From positions 24,933 through 88,932 of the forward strand of contig NZ_QPJE01000008.1 in assembly GCF_003337245.1 (NCBI RefSeq): a stretch of 64,000 nt of DNA, written 5' to 3'. The stretch's first letter is position 1. Each line of letters opens with the position of its first letter. Positions 8,501 through 17,223 of this stretch are shown in pieces. A program made the translations under genes and the position numbers. The stretch comes from Halanaerobium sp. MA284_MarDTE_T2. Its GTDB lineage: Bacteria > Bacillota > Halanaerobiia > Halanaerobiales > Halanaerobiaceae. The notes under the pieces are model-generated. The model made no database searches. It was not told the DNA's origin and saw nothing but the letters and a program-made list of their open reading frames with translations.

Positions 8501-9463
8501 CTATTTTATACAGGCTGAATAATGACCCGATTCCTTTTCTTCAAGCTCCACCTCTGTTCTAAGGCATTTCTCATCGGCCAGAGGACAGCGGGAACTGAAA
8601 CTGCACCCTTCCGGCAGATTAATCATACTGGGGATTTCTCCTTCAAGCTTTATTTTAATATCTTCTTGTTCTGGATCTGGCTCAGGAATAGCAGACAGCA
8701 GTGCCTCTGTATAAGGATGGAGTGGATTACTAAATATCTGGTCAACTGTTCCCAGCTCAATTATTTTCCCCATATACATTACCGCTATCCTGTCAGCTAT
8801 ATATTCAATAACTCCTAGATCATGTGTTATAAAAAGCATAGTAAGGTCAAGTTTTTTCTGAAGATCCTGAAGCAGGTTTAATATCTGGGCCTGAACAGAA
8901 ACATCGAGTGCAGAGGTCGGTTCATCAAGGAGCAAAAAATCCGGATTTAAAGCTATTGCTCTCGCAATACCGATGCGCTGTTTCTGGCCACCGCTAAATT
9001 CATGTGGATAACGGTAAAGATGTTCTTTTTTTAAACCTACAATATCCAGCAGCTCCAGTATTCTCTGCTTTAAAATTTTATTTTCTATATCAATATCATG
9101 AATTCTAAAAGGTTCTTCAAGAAGTTTTTTTATTGTTCTTCTGGGACTTAGAGAAGAATGTGGATCCTGAAAAACAATGGCCATATTTTTACGGAGTTCT
9201 TTTATCTCATTTTTGGAAAATTTATTTATATTTTTATCTGCAAATATTATTTCTCCACCATCCGGTTCAAGCAGAAGCATCAGAGTTCTGGCCAGAGTAG
9301 ATTTTCCACAGCCCGATTCTCCCACAACTCCAAAAGTTTCTCCTTTTTTTATGAAAAAACTCAGATCATTAACTGCTTTAATAACTGTTCTTTCTTTGTT
9401 AATTAATCCTTTTTCTTTTACAAAATATTTTTTTAAATTTTTTACTTCAATTAATTTATCCAT
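8501..9463 (-). CDS. Oligopeptide/dipeptide ABC transporter ATP-binding protein (DppF/OppF)
   Basis: A 320-aa ABC ATPase. Walker A is GESGCGKST, the signature FSGGQKQRIGIARA, Walker B LLLDEPTSALD, then the switch ITHDLG. The C-terminal oligopeptide-transporter extension has CSFSSRCPLADEKC, a cysteine set often binding Fe-S or metal in this subfamily. The start is the ATG at 9463 with CTGGAGGA in front; the longer frame has no ribosome site. It is last in the lysine-riboswitch operon and pairs with the DppD-type ATPase to energise uptake. Confidence 0.95.
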   Translation of the reverse strand: MDKLIEVKNLKKYFVKEKGLINKERTVIKAVNDLSFFIKKGETFGVVGESGCGKSTLARTLMLLLEPDGGEIIFADKNINKFSKNEIKELRKNMAIVFQDPHSSLSPRRTIKKLLEEPFRIHDIDIENKILKQRILELLDIVGLKKEHLYRYPHEFSGGQKQRIGIARAIALNPDFLLLDEPTSALDVSVQAQILNLLQDLQKKLDLTMLFITHDLGVIEYIADRIAVMYMGKIIELGTVDQIFSNPLHPYTEALLSAIPEPDPEQEDIKIKLEGEIPSMINLPEGCSFSSRCPLADEKCLRTEVELEEKESGHYSACIK

Positions 9464-9477
9464 TAAAAATCCTCCAG

Positions 9478-10470
9478 TTAAAATTGCAGATGACATTTCA
9501 CATAGTGATTTTCATCTATGTATTTTCTCGGCGGTATAGTAGAACTGCATACATCCATTTTATATTCACAGCGTGGATGAAATCTGCAGCCAGATGGTGG
9601 TGTTATCAGATTGGGAACTTTTCCTTTAATAATTTTAAGTTTTTCTCCCCTGCTCTCCCTGCGAGGTATTGCTTTAAGCAGCCCCTCGGTGTAAGGATGA
9701 GATGGGTTCTTAAATAATTTTTTAACAGGAGCATATTCAACAATATTACCAGCATACATAACAGCCACCCTGTCACATACACGTGCCACAACACCAAGAT
9801 CATGTGTTATCAGCAGCATCGAAGACGACATCTCATCTCTAAGATTTTTAATCAATTTAAGAATTTGTGCCTGTATAGTAACATCTAGTGCTGTTGTTGG
9901 TTCATCAGCAATAAGCAGCTGTGGATGACAGGAAAGTGCAGTAGCTATCATTACTCTCTGCTGCATACCTCCACTTAATTCATGCGGATATTTTCCCATA
10001 ATGTGTTCCGGATCAGGAAGACCTACTTTTTTAAACATTTCCAGCGCTATTTTTTTCGCCATTCTGCTGCTTTTCCTCTGGTGCTTTTTTATAACCTGTT
10101 TTATCTGGGTACCAACATCAAACACGGGATTGAGAGAATTCATAGGATCCTGAAAAATCATAGATATCTGATTACCTCTAATATCCTGCATTTCTTTTTC
10201 TGTTTTTTTGATCAGATTTTCTCCATTAAAATTAATTTCTCCGGAGAGAATTTTACCCGGTGGATCAGGAATAAGTTTCATAATAGAAAGAGCAGTCACA
10301 GATTTACCGCTCCCGGTTTCTCCCACAAGACCCAGTGTTTCCCCCTTATTTACTACAAAAGAAACATCTTCAAGTGCTTTCACTTCCCCTTCATAAGTGA
10401 AAAAAGATGTCTTCAAATTTTTAACTTCAAGTAAAATCTCATTTTCATCCAAATTATTTTCCTTTTCCAT
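9478..10470 (-). CDS. Oligopeptide/dipeptide ABC transporter ATP-binding protein (DppD/OppD)
   Basis: A 330-aa ATPase with Walker A GETGSGKS, signature LSGGMQQRVMIATA, Walker B LLIADEPTTALD and the C-terminal PPSGCRFHPRCEYKMDVC extension typical of OppD/DppD. I chose the ATG at 10470 (AGGAGG eight bases upstream) rather than the more distal in-frame codon, which lies inside dppC. It sits 5 bp after dppC. It forms the heterodimeric motor with the following ATPase. Confidence 0.95.
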   Translation of the reverse strand: MEKENNLDENEILLEVKNLKTSFFTYEGEVKALEDVSFVVNKGETLGLVGETGSGKSVTALSIMKLIPDPPGKILSGEINFNGENLIKKTEKEMQDIRGNQISMIFQDPMNSLNPVFDVGTQIKQVIKKHQRKSSRMAKKIALEMFKKVGLPDPEHIMGKYPHELSGGMQQRVMIATALSCHPQLLIADEPTTALDVTIQAQILKLIKNLRDEMSSSMLLITHDLGVVARVCDRVAVMYAGNIVEYAPVKKLFKNPSHPYTEGLLKAIPRRESRGEKLKIIKGKVPNLITPPSGCRFHPRCEYKMDVCSSTIPPRKYIDENHYVKCHLQF

Positions 10471-10474
10471 TTTA

Positions 10475-11368
10475 CTACCTCCTGAGCCTGGGATCAAGCA
10501 CATCCCTCAGACCGTCACCTAAAATATTAAACCCTACCACCACAAATAGTATGGCAAGTCCTGGAAATGCAGCAACCCACCATTCAGAAACAATATATTG
10601 GCGGCCATCACTGACCATAGCTCCCCATTCTGGGAGTGGAGGCTGAGCACCAAACCCTATAAAGCTCAGTCCTGCTGCTGCAAGTATAACTGTACCCAAA
10701 TCCATAGTTGCCCTAACTATTATAGGGGAAAGGCAGTTTGGTAAAATATGAATAAATAATATGCGGATATCACTGCCCCCCATAGAGCGAATTGCCTCAA
10801 TAAACTGAGAGTTTTTAATCGATAAAACCTGGCTCCTCACCAATCGTGCATAAACCGGCCAGCGCACAAGTGCAATTGCAATAATAGTATTTCTTAAATT
10901 GGGTCCTAATGCTGCTGCAATTGCCATCGCTAAAATAAGTGGTGGAAAAGATAAGAACATATCGGCTATTCTCATCAGTATATTATCACCTGCACCACCA
11001 ATATAACCACTTACAGCTCCGACAATAATACCTATGGCTGCTCCAATTGAGACAACTATAATTCCTATCAGCACAGAAATCCTGCTGCCATATATAATTC
11101 TGCTCAAAATATCTCTTCCCATATCATCGGTTCCCAGAGGATGCTGAAAGCTGGGAGCTTCAAGTCTGGCCGACATTTCCTGATAATAAGGATCATGTGG
11201 AGCCAGAAAGGGAGCAAAAACAGCTATCAATAGAAAACAGGCTATTATAAATGCTCCAATCATAGAAAGTGGACTTTTTGAAATTAAATGTAATGTATAT
11301 TTAAATTCTTTAATTTTAGATTCATGTTTTTTTAACCAGCTATCTATAAGTGTATCTGTTGTTTCCAT
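10475..11368 (-). CDS. Oligopeptide/dipeptide ABC transporter permease (DppC/OppC)
   Basis: 297 aa with about six membrane helices. The N-terminal OppC domain includes FAPFLAPHDPYYQ and PFxHPLGTDDMGRDILSR-like text (GTDDMGRDI), followed by the BPD_transp_1 domain with the EAA loop EAIRSMGGSDIRILFIHILPN. GAQPPLPEWGAM near the C-terminus is a classic OppC motif. It forms the channel with the DppB-type permease 22 bp upstream. Confidence 0.95.
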   Translation of the reverse strand: METTDTLIDSWLKKHESKIKEFKYTLHLISKSPLSMIGAFIIACFLLIAVFAPFLAPHDPYYQEMSARLEAPSFQHPLGTDDMGRDILSRIIYGSRISVLIGIIVVSIGAAIGIIVGAVSGYIGGAGDNILMRIADMFLSFPPLILAMAIAAALGPNLRNTIIAIALVRWPVYARLVRSQVLSIKNSQFIEAIRSMGGSDIRILFIHILPNCLSPIIVRATMDLGTVILAAAGLSFIGFGAQPPLPEWGAMVSDGRQYIVSEWWVAAFPGLAILFVVVGFNILGDGLRDVLDPRLRR

Positions 11369-11389
11369 GTCTGCTGCCTCCTTATTTAA

Positions 11390-12406
11390 TTAATTTATCT
11401 CATCATATTTAATTCTTGGATCAAAAAATCCATATAATAAATCTACAAAAAGATTTGCAAGTGAATATACCAGTGCTATTAAAAGAGTAACACCCATTAC
11501 AGCTGGAAAATCAAGAAAAAGCATGGATTCGACAACATAACGTCCGATACCAGGCCAGGAAAAGATTGTTTCTGTCAGCACAGCACCAGACAAAAGACTG
11601 CCATAAGACAGTCCAATAATAGTTAATGTAGGTATAAAAGCATTTTTAAATGCAAGCTTAAATATAATCAATTTTTCTGACAATCCAAAAGAATATGAAC
11701 TTCTAATATAATCCTGATTCATAACTTCCAGCATACTGGAACGCATCATTCTTGCAATCTGTGCTGTAGAAAGATATCCAAGACAAAAAGCTGGAAGAAT
11801 TATGTGTTGCAAACTGCTCCAGAATGCATCAAAATTTCCGGTTATTAAGCTGTCTACAAGATAGAGACCTGTAATATCTCTGGGCGGCATAATAAACATT
11901 GCAATTCTGCCTGAACTCGGTAAAAAGTGAAGATGATTATAAAATAAGGCCATAAGTAAAAGTCCAAGCCAGAAAACAGGCATAGAAACACCCAGCAGTG
12001 AAAAAATTCTCGCTCCCTGATCAAGCCAGCTGTCTTTTTTTACAGCAGATAATATTCCCAGGGGAATTCCTAAAATAATGGATAGAATAATAGCAAAAGT
12101 GGATAATTCAAAAGTGGCAGGAAAAAAATTTTTTAAATCTGCAGTCACATCCCTCTTGGTTCTTATAGATTCACCAAGATCAAAATTAATAAGTCCTTTC
12201 ATATATATAAAATACTGTTCATGAATTGGTTTATTTAAACCCAGATCCTCTCTCATCTTTTCTATCTGCTCATCTGTTCCCCGTCCACCGAGCATTGTAA
12301 GCACAGGATCTCCAGGCACAACATGAGAAAGGGTAAATGTTATTATTGAAATTCCAATCAGCATCAAAACTGTATAAAACAGCCTTTTAAGTAAAAAAAC
12401 TTTCAC
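11390..12406 (-). CDS. Oligopeptide/dipeptide ABC transporter permease (DppB/OppB)
   Basis: About 338 aa with six predicted helices. The N-terminus has the OppB signature TLSHVVPGDPV, and the C-terminus ends in LVDLLYGFFDPRIKYD, as usual for DppB. The EAA region is SYSFGLSEKLIIFKLAFKNA (residues about 235-254). I prefer the GTG at 12406, seven bases after AGGAGG; a TTG lies one codon upstream. It follows dppA after a 63-bp gap holding a hairpin. Confidence 0.95.
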   Translation of the reverse strand: MKVFLLKRLFYTVLMLIGISIITFTLSHVVPGDPVLTMLGGRGTDEQIEKMREDLGLNKPIHEQYFIYMKGLINFDLGESIRTKRDVTADLKNFFPATFELSTFAIILSIILGIPLGILSAVKKDSWLDQGARIFSLLGVSMPVFWLGLLLMALFYNHLHFLPSSGRIAMFIMPPRDITGLYLVDSLITGNFDAFWSSLQHIILPAFCLGYLSTAQIARMMRSSMLEVMNQDYIRSSYSFGLSEKLIIFKLAFKNAFIPTLTIIGLSYGSLLSGAVLTETIFSWPGIGRYVVESMLFLDFPAVMGVTLLIALVYSLANLFVDLLYGFFDPRIKYDEIN

Positions 12407-12435
12407 CAAAATACCTCCTTGACGACAATTAAATT

Positions 12436-12460
12436 CGCTGCCCTCAAAAAGAGAGCAGCG
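12436..12460 (-). promoter_or_regulatory. Intercistronic stem-loop between dppA and dppB
   Basis: On the minus strand CGCTGCTCTC, a TTTTT loop and GAGGGCAGCG form a ten-pair stem with no U-run behind it. It is probably an mRNA-stabilising or partial-termination element that lets the binding protein be made in excess. Confidence 0.6.
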
Positions 12461-12468
12461 ATACAGTT

Positions 12469-14007
12469 TTACTTATAAGCACTGGTGAAATCAAAGATTC
12501 TTACTGGATTGTACTCATAACCTTTAACTTCATTTCGCAGTACTACAATATTCTGAGGCTGATAAAGCATTGCCCATGGTCCTTCTTCAGCCAGCATTCT
12601 ATCAATTTTATGATATAACTCTTTTCTTTTTTCTGGATCATTAATTTCTGCAGCTTCTTCTATTAAATCATCAAGCTCTTTACTGCTGTATGCTACCCTC
12701 TGAGTAAGTGAACCTTCACTGTGTCCAAAAGGATGAATAAAGTTATGTGGATCAGGATAATCAGAACCCCATCCGCTCAGCATAAGTTCAAGCTGCTGAT
12801 TTCTGAACAATTCATAAAAAGCAGCCGCATTTAACTGTCTAACTTCTGCATTAATTCCTACTGCAGACAGATCATTTTGAACACTACTTATTACCTGCTT
12901 CCACATTGTTGAAGAAATACCGGTCAATTCAATATCAAACCCATCCGGATATCCGGCTTCAGCCAGCAGCTGTTTTGCTTTTTCCGGATTATATTCATAT
13001 ACCCCCATATCTTCCTGATAACCAAGCAGTGGTTTTACTATAGCCCCTTCTAATTTATTACCTGCACCTCTAACAAGGTGTTCAATCATTGCATTATAGT
13101 CAATAGCATGTTTTATAGCCTGACGTACTTTGAGATTATTTAGAGGTTCTTTGCTTACATTCATCCCCAGATAATAGGCTCTTAAATCAACACCTTTTAT
13201 AACATTTAAATCTTCATTAGCCTCAAGATCAGCAAGCTGGTCTGGTGTGAGTTTATACGCCATATCTATATCTCCATTTTCCAGCATCATTTTCTGTGTA
13301 ACGCTTTCAGAAACGTTTTTTATTATAACCTGACGGAAATTAGGCTTTTCACCCCAGTAATTTTCATTTCTCTCCAGCACAATGGAATCTCCCCTGTTCC
13401 AGGTGACAAGTTTGTATGGTCCTGAAGCAGCCTCTCCGGACTGACCGTTTAACCATCCTTCCCCCCAGTCACCATCTTCTTCATGTGCCATGACAACTTC
13501 TGGATCTACTATTCCTGCACATGTATTACTCAGAACACTTGCAAAATATGAGGCAGGAAATTTCAGCCCTATTTCCAGTGTATACTCATCAACAACAGTT
13601 ATGCTCTCAGGGGACATAACTTCATTTAACATCCAGGAAGGGCCCTTACCCATTTCCATAGATCTCTGCAGAGAAAACTGAACGGCTTCTGCATTAATTG
13701 GGTTTCCACTTGCAAACTCTGCATCTTCTCTGAGTTTAATAGTCCACTTTAATCCATCTTCAGAAATCTGATATGATTCTGCCAGATGTGGAACAACCTC
13801 TCCTTCATCAATTACAAAAAGATTATCATACACATTTTGTATTGTATTACAGGAAGTAAACTCATAGGCAACCGCAGGATCTAAAGAGGCAGCATCAAAA
13901 TTATCAGCAACTACAAGAACATCATCAGGTATAGCTGCAGCACCAACAAAAGCCGTATTAAAAACAAAAACAGACATTAAGAGTAGTAAAATTAATATTT
14001 TTTTCAT
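12469..14007 (-). CDS. ABC transporter substrate-binding protein, family 5 (DppA/OppA type)
   Basis: A 512-aa extracellular binding protein. The signal peptide is about residues 1-24 with an AVGAA-like cleavage region and no lipobox Cys. Family 5 features are DPAVAYEFTSCNTIQNVYDNL near the N-terminus, the central VRQAIKHAID and a late GWGSDYPDPHNF. This fold binds peptides, metals or cationic amino acids. It is the first gene of a five-gene operon, and the leader carries a lysine riboswitch, so lysine or lysine-containing peptides are the likeliest cargo. AGGAGG precedes the ATG. Confidence 0.95.
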   Translation of the reverse strand: MKKILILLLLMSVFVFNTAFVGAAAIPDDVLVVADNFDAASLDPAVAYEFTSCNTIQNVYDNLFVIDEGEVVPHLAESYQISEDGLKWTIKLREDAEFASGNPINAEAVQFSLQRSMEMGKGPSWMLNEVMSPESITVVDEYTLEIGLKFPASYFASVLSNTCAGIVDPEVVMAHEEDGDWGEGWLNGQSGEAASGPYKLVTWNRGDSIVLERNENYWGEKPNFRQVIIKNVSESVTQKMMLENGDIDMAYKLTPDQLADLEANEDLNVIKGVDLRAYYLGMNVSKEPLNNLKVRQAIKHAIDYNAMIEHLVRGAGNKLEGAIVKPLLGYQEDMGVYEYNPEKAKQLLAEAGYPDGFDIELTGISSTMWKQVISSVQNDLSAVGINAEVRQLNAAAFYELFRNQQLELMLSGWGSDYPDPHNFIHPFGHSEGSLTQRVAYSSKELDDLIEEAAEINDPEKRKELYHKIDRMLAEEGPWAMLYQPQNIVVLRNEVKGYEYNPVRIFDFTSAYK

Positions 14008-14135
14008 TTATTTTAAGCCTCCTATTTATTATTCTACTACACACTCCAACCGAATAAAAGGAAATTCACCTCCAACTTTATATTTTTGAAAATTTTCAAG
14101 TCAAAATTGCTTCCAGCAAAAACTGCAGGTAAAAA

Positions 14136-14250
14136 TAAAATGTCCTTCGGACTTCTTTATTACAGTAAGGTTAAATTTTGTTGATGTCGGAAATTATGAA
14201 TCTATAAATTTTATCCACAATAAATCAACTGGTATAATTTCTTAGATATT
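14136..14250. repeat. Dispersed ~115-bp repeat, copy 1 (in the dppA leader)
   Basis: This stretch matches 24145-24256 almost base for base (about 80-90% by eye), in the same orientation. Shared strings include TTAAATTTTGTTGATG, GGAAATTA and TTTTATCCACAATAAA. It has no ORF and no obvious inverted ends. Here it lies between the riboswitch terminator and dppA, so it is part of the mRNA leader. Possible readings are a decayed mobile element, a small-RNA-like element or a protein-binding region. Confidence 0.75.
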
Positions 14251-14279
14251 AAAAAACCCGGTGGATTGCCACCGAGTTT
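14251..14279 (-). terminator. Riboswitch-controlled intrinsic terminator
   Basis: On the minus strand AAACTCGGTGG, a short loop, CCACCGGGTTTTTT. It lies just downstream of the lysine aptamer and is the expected expression platform: with lysine bound, transcription ends here before dppA. Confidence 0.88.
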
Positions 14280-14312
14280 GATTTTCCAGTAGAAATCACC
14301 TGCATTTTATTA

Positions 14313-14487
14313 AGAGAGGTAGCACATCACCAACTGAATAAATATGGTGACAGTACTGCATATCTTATATACAGTCCCAGCACTCTGTTTCGGACAAAAC
14401 AGAAAGCTTCGGCAGATCCACCTTTCATTTTAGACCACTGTCCAGTGTTATGCCCAAAATTACTGATCAGTCTCTGCACCTCTACCC
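14313..14487 (-). ncRNA. Lysine riboswitch (L-box) aptamer
   Basis: Reading the minus strand, the conserved core appears in the right order: AGAGGTGC (P1 5' arm), GATCAGTAA, GAAAGGTGGATCTGCCGAAGC, CTGGGACTGTATA, GATATGCAGTACTGTCACC and finally GTGCTACCTCT (P1 3' arm). These are the hallmark segments of the lysine-sensing RNA. It has its own promoter upstream and an intrinsic terminator downstream, so it should switch the five-gene ABC transporter (dppA to oppF) off when lysine is plentiful. Confidence 0.95.
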
Positions 14488-14536
14488 CATCTTATTAAGA
14501 TGAGGCAACCTCTTATATTCTCTTTTAGTTAATTAA

Positions 14537-14565
14537 ATTATAACTGAGATAATTTTTTTTGTCAA
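14537..14565 (-). promoter_or_regulatory. Consensus sigma-A promoter of the lysine-riboswitch operon
   Basis: On the minus strand TTGACA, a 17-bp spacer and TATAAT, a perfect match to the vegetative consensus, ending about 50 bp before the aptamer. Confidence 0.92.
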
Positions 14566-14578
14566 ATTGACTTACACT

Positions 14579-14610
14579 AGGAGTTTCCCCAAAATTTATT
14601 TTCAAGCTGC
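14579..14610 (+). mobile_element. Solo terminal end of the 264-bp MITE family
   Basis: 32 bp starting AGGAGTTTCCCC are identical to the left end of the full elements (55909, 58237); the rest of the element is missing. The relic lies right behind the riboswitch promoter. Confidence 0.7.
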
Positions 14611-14756
14611 TCTAATTTTTGAATTAAATCGTAAACTCTGTTATAATATTTCTAATATTCTTTATTTTAACACCACTGCCGAAAATACTGTCTGAACGGT
14701 ATTCTCTTTATTTTTTAAAAATCATTTGCGGAATTTCTGTATTTATTTAAATATAA

Positions 14757-15419
14757 TTATTCAAAAAGAGATTCAAACTCCTGATAACCTTCTTCAGCCA
14801 GGTTTTCTGCTGGGATAAATCTTAGAGCTGCTGAATTAATACAGTAGCGCAAACCTGTTGGCTCAGGGCCATCCGAAAATACGTGACCTAAATGAGAATC
14901 TGCACCTTTACTTCTGACCTCAATTCTAGTCATCCAGAGTGAGTTATCTTCAACTTCAACAATATTTTCCTCGACCAGCGGTTTAGTAAAGCTCGGCCAT
15001 CCGGATCCGGATTTAAATTTATCTGTTGAAGAAAAAAGAGGTTCTCCTGAAACAACATCTACGTAAATACCAGGCTTTTTATTATCCCAGTATTTATTAT
15101 TGAATGCAGGTTCTGTAGCATTAAGCTGAGTTACCTTATACTGCAGGTCTGTCAGCCTTGCTCTCAATTCCTGGTCACTTTCTTCTTCATTAATTACTAC
15201 ACTGTCAGCATCTTCAGTCTTACAGAAAGTCACACATTCTGCCGAGTCAATATTATTTTTTTCTAATAGCCTTTCCTGCAGCTCGGTAGTCAAACCAAGC
15301 TCACCTATATTTTTAATAATATTATCCCGCTCTCCATTACCGGTAATATAGCCGCTCACTTTTGTTACCGCTGGAGAATTTATAAACTCCTGTATTATCA
15401 TCTGATTCAAATAATCCAT
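14757..15419 (-). CDS. msrB: Peptide-methionine (R)-S-oxide reductase MsrB with unusual N-terminal extension
   Basis: 220 aa. Residues about 90-205 are a complete MsrB domain: [20 protein letters not shown], the HLGHVF and [16 protein letters not shown] block, with catalytic Cys near 193. It reduces methionine-R-sulfoxide in proteins, with thioredoxin as donor. The usual CxxC zinc pairs are absent and the position that often holds a resolving Cys (SGCGWPSF) is Ser. The first 85 residues are not MsrA; they contain ECVTFCK (Cys 62 and 66), which could provide a recycling disulfide. The gene stands alone, divergent from nhaC. Confidence 0.93.
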   Translation of the reverse strand: MDYLNQMIIQEFINSPAVTKVSGYITGNGERDNIIKNIGELGLTTELQERLLEKNNIDSAECVTFCKTEDADSVVINEEESDQELRARLTDLQYKVTQLNATEPAFNNKYWDNKKPGIYVDVVSGEPLFSSTDKFKSGSGWPSFTKPLVEENIVEVEDNSLWMTRIEVRSKGADSHLGHVFSDGPEPTGLRYCINSAALRFIPAENLAEEGYQEFESLFE

Positions 15420-15524
15420 CTAATCTACCTCCTGTATATAAAATAATATATATCCTACCTTGCTACTTATATAATAGTATTAATTACTGTTAAATAATAG
15501 TAAGTAGATTACTCAGGATTAAAT

Positions 15525-15553
15525 TTGATTTTAGCTTAAAAAATAGATATGAT
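15525..15553 (+). promoter_or_regulatory. Probable nhaC promoter
   Basis: TTGATT, a 17-bp spacer and TATGAT end 57 bp before the nhaC ATG. An imperfect 7-bp inverted repeat (CTACTTA/TAAGTAG at 15463 and 15501) lies upstream, in the space shared with msrB. Confidence 0.65.
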
Positions 15554-15610
15554 TAAAACAATGTTCATAATTTAACTAAAATAAATACATAATAAGGAAG
15601 TTGATTAAAT

Positions 15611-16990
15611 ATGACTAAAGAAAAAAATAAAAAACCAACTACAAAAACGGCAGTTACTGCACTATTGACAGTTATTGCAGTGATTTTAATTTCAATTCGT
15701 ACAGCTCTTGTTTTACAGTCAGCTTTAGTTTTAGGAGCAATGACCGCCGCTTTATTTGCCCTTTATCTCGGTTTAAGCTGGAAAGAAATTGAAAGTGGAA
15801 TGATTAGCGGTATTAAAAATGCTCTGGGGGCTTCAATAATTTTAATTATCATCGGCATGGTAATTGGAAGCTGGGTTTTATCAGGAACAATCCAGACAAT
15901 GGTCTATTATGGATTGGAGATTTTGAGTCCGAGTTTCTTTTTACCGGCCGCCTTTCTGCTCTCAGCTCTTACCTCTATTTTAATCGGAAGTTCTTTTGGA
16001 ACAATTGCCACCATGGGGATTGTCCTGCTTGGAGTTGCTGAGGGACTGGGAGTTCCTAAAGCAATTACTGTAGGAGCAATAGTCTCTGGTGCTATGCTGG
16101 GTGATAAAATTTCTCCCATGTCGGATTCAACAAACTTAACTGCCGCCATGAGCAGTACAGATTTATTTGAACATATTAAATCAATGCTTTACATATCAGT
16201 TCCGGCAGCTTTTATAAGTTTAATCCTCTACTCTATTATTGGATCTTCCTATCTTGATGTTGGAGCTAACTTAAGTCAAATTTCAATGATTATGGAAAAT
16301 TTAAGCAGCAATTTTAATATTTCTTTGTGGACTTTAATTCCACCAGCTTTAATGCTTCTGCTTTCACTCTTTAAAATGCCTGCTATTGCCTCACTTTCGA
16401 TCAGCTTTATCACAGCTTCCATTTTTGCATTTTTAACTCAGGGGGCTTCTTTTGCTGAAATTTTAAATGCAGCTGCCAGCGGCTATCAGGCAGATACCGG
16501 GATGGAACTTTTGGACAGCCTCTTAACTCAGGGGGGAATAAATAATATGATGAGTACAGTTGCTATCATTATGGCGGGTACTGCGATGGGAGGTATTTTA
16601 GAAAAAGCAAGAATTTTAGAAGTGATACTGGAATCAATGCTAAAAATAGTTAAAAAACCGAGGGATTTAATTTTAATTTCTCTAACTTCAGCTTATGTAA
16701 TGCTCTTAGCAACTGGAGAAATGTTTGTTTCAATTGTAATTCCAGGACGTACTTTGGCTCCTGCTTATCAGGAAATGAATATCAATACCAATGTGCTTTC
16801 CCGCTCCTTAGAAACTGCTTCCACACTGGGCTGCTCAATTTTGCCATGGGGTGTTGTTTCAGTCTATATCCAGAATGTAATGGACATCGGCTTCAGCTAT
16901 ATTCCTTATACATTTTTGGCCTTTCTGGCGCCGATGATTGCTGTGCTCTATGCAGTGAGCGGTACTTTTATCTTTAAAAGCAGAAAATAA
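15611..16990 (+). CDS. nhaC: Na+/H+ antiporter NhaC family
   Basis: 459 aa, a polytopic membrane protein with about twelve hydrophobic segments. Family markers are GSSFGTIATMGI, GDKISPMSDSTNLTAA (the conserved polar stretch in the transport path) and MAGTAMGGILE. It exchanges internal Na+ for external H+, which suits a halophile and would complement the sodium-pumping decarboxylase encoded downstream. AAGGAAG precedes the ATG. It is monocistronic, with a terminator immediately after. Confidence 0.95.
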   Translation: MTKEKNKKPTTKTAVTALLTVIAVILISIRTALVLQSALVLGAMTAALFALYLGLSWKEIESGMISGIKNALGASIILIIIGMVIGSWVLSGTIQTMVYYGLEILSPSFFLPAAFLLSALTSILIGSSFGTIATMGIVLLGVAEGLGVPKAITVGAIVSGAMLGDKISPMSDSTNLTAAMSSTDLFEHIKSMLYISVPAAFISLILYSIIGSSYLDVGANLSQISMIMENLSSNFNISLWTLIPPALMLLLSLFKMPAIASLSISFITASIFAFLTQGASFAEILNAAASGYQADTGMELLDSLLTQGGINNMMSTVAIIMAGTAMGGILEKARILEVILESMLKIVKKPRDLILISLTSAYVMLLATGEMFVSIVIPGRTLAPAYQEMNINTNVLSRSLETASTLGCSILPWGVVSVYIQNVMDIGFSYIPYTFLAFLAPMIAVLYAVSGTFIFKSRK

Positions 16991-16997
16991 TAAATAG

Positions 16998-17039
16998 AAA
17001 GCTGGTGGAAAAATGATATGTTCTCCGCCAGCTTTTTTT
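16998..17039 (+). terminator. Terminator of nhaC
   Basis: AAAGCTGGTGGA pairs with TCCGCCAGCTTT and is followed by TTTTA; it starts 8 bp after the stop codon. Confidence 0.88.
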
Positions 17040-17180
17040 AGTCATATTTTTATATTTTAATGAAAATTATTGAAACACAACTTTCTCTTCTAATTCAGTT
17101 TTTTTACACTCATATACTTCAATAATTAAGATTCTTCAATCATCTCTTCTGTTTTCTGATAGTGAGAACCCTTCCAGTAA

Positions 17181-17223
17181 ATTATGCTGCAAAAAAAGGA
17201 AGATACAGGAATATTGAAATTTT
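17181..17223 (+). mobile_element. Decayed fragment of the MITE family
   Basis: TATGCTGCAAAAAAAGG, then ACAGGAATATTGAAATTTTA, matches the right-hand end of the full elements (compare 26856-26895) with several changes. It abuts and touches the sufU stop codon. Confidence 0.6.

Noticed and set aside
14136..14250. Coding fragment of a transposase
   Set aside because: All frames I translated in this repeat and its partner contain stops and no recognisable motif.
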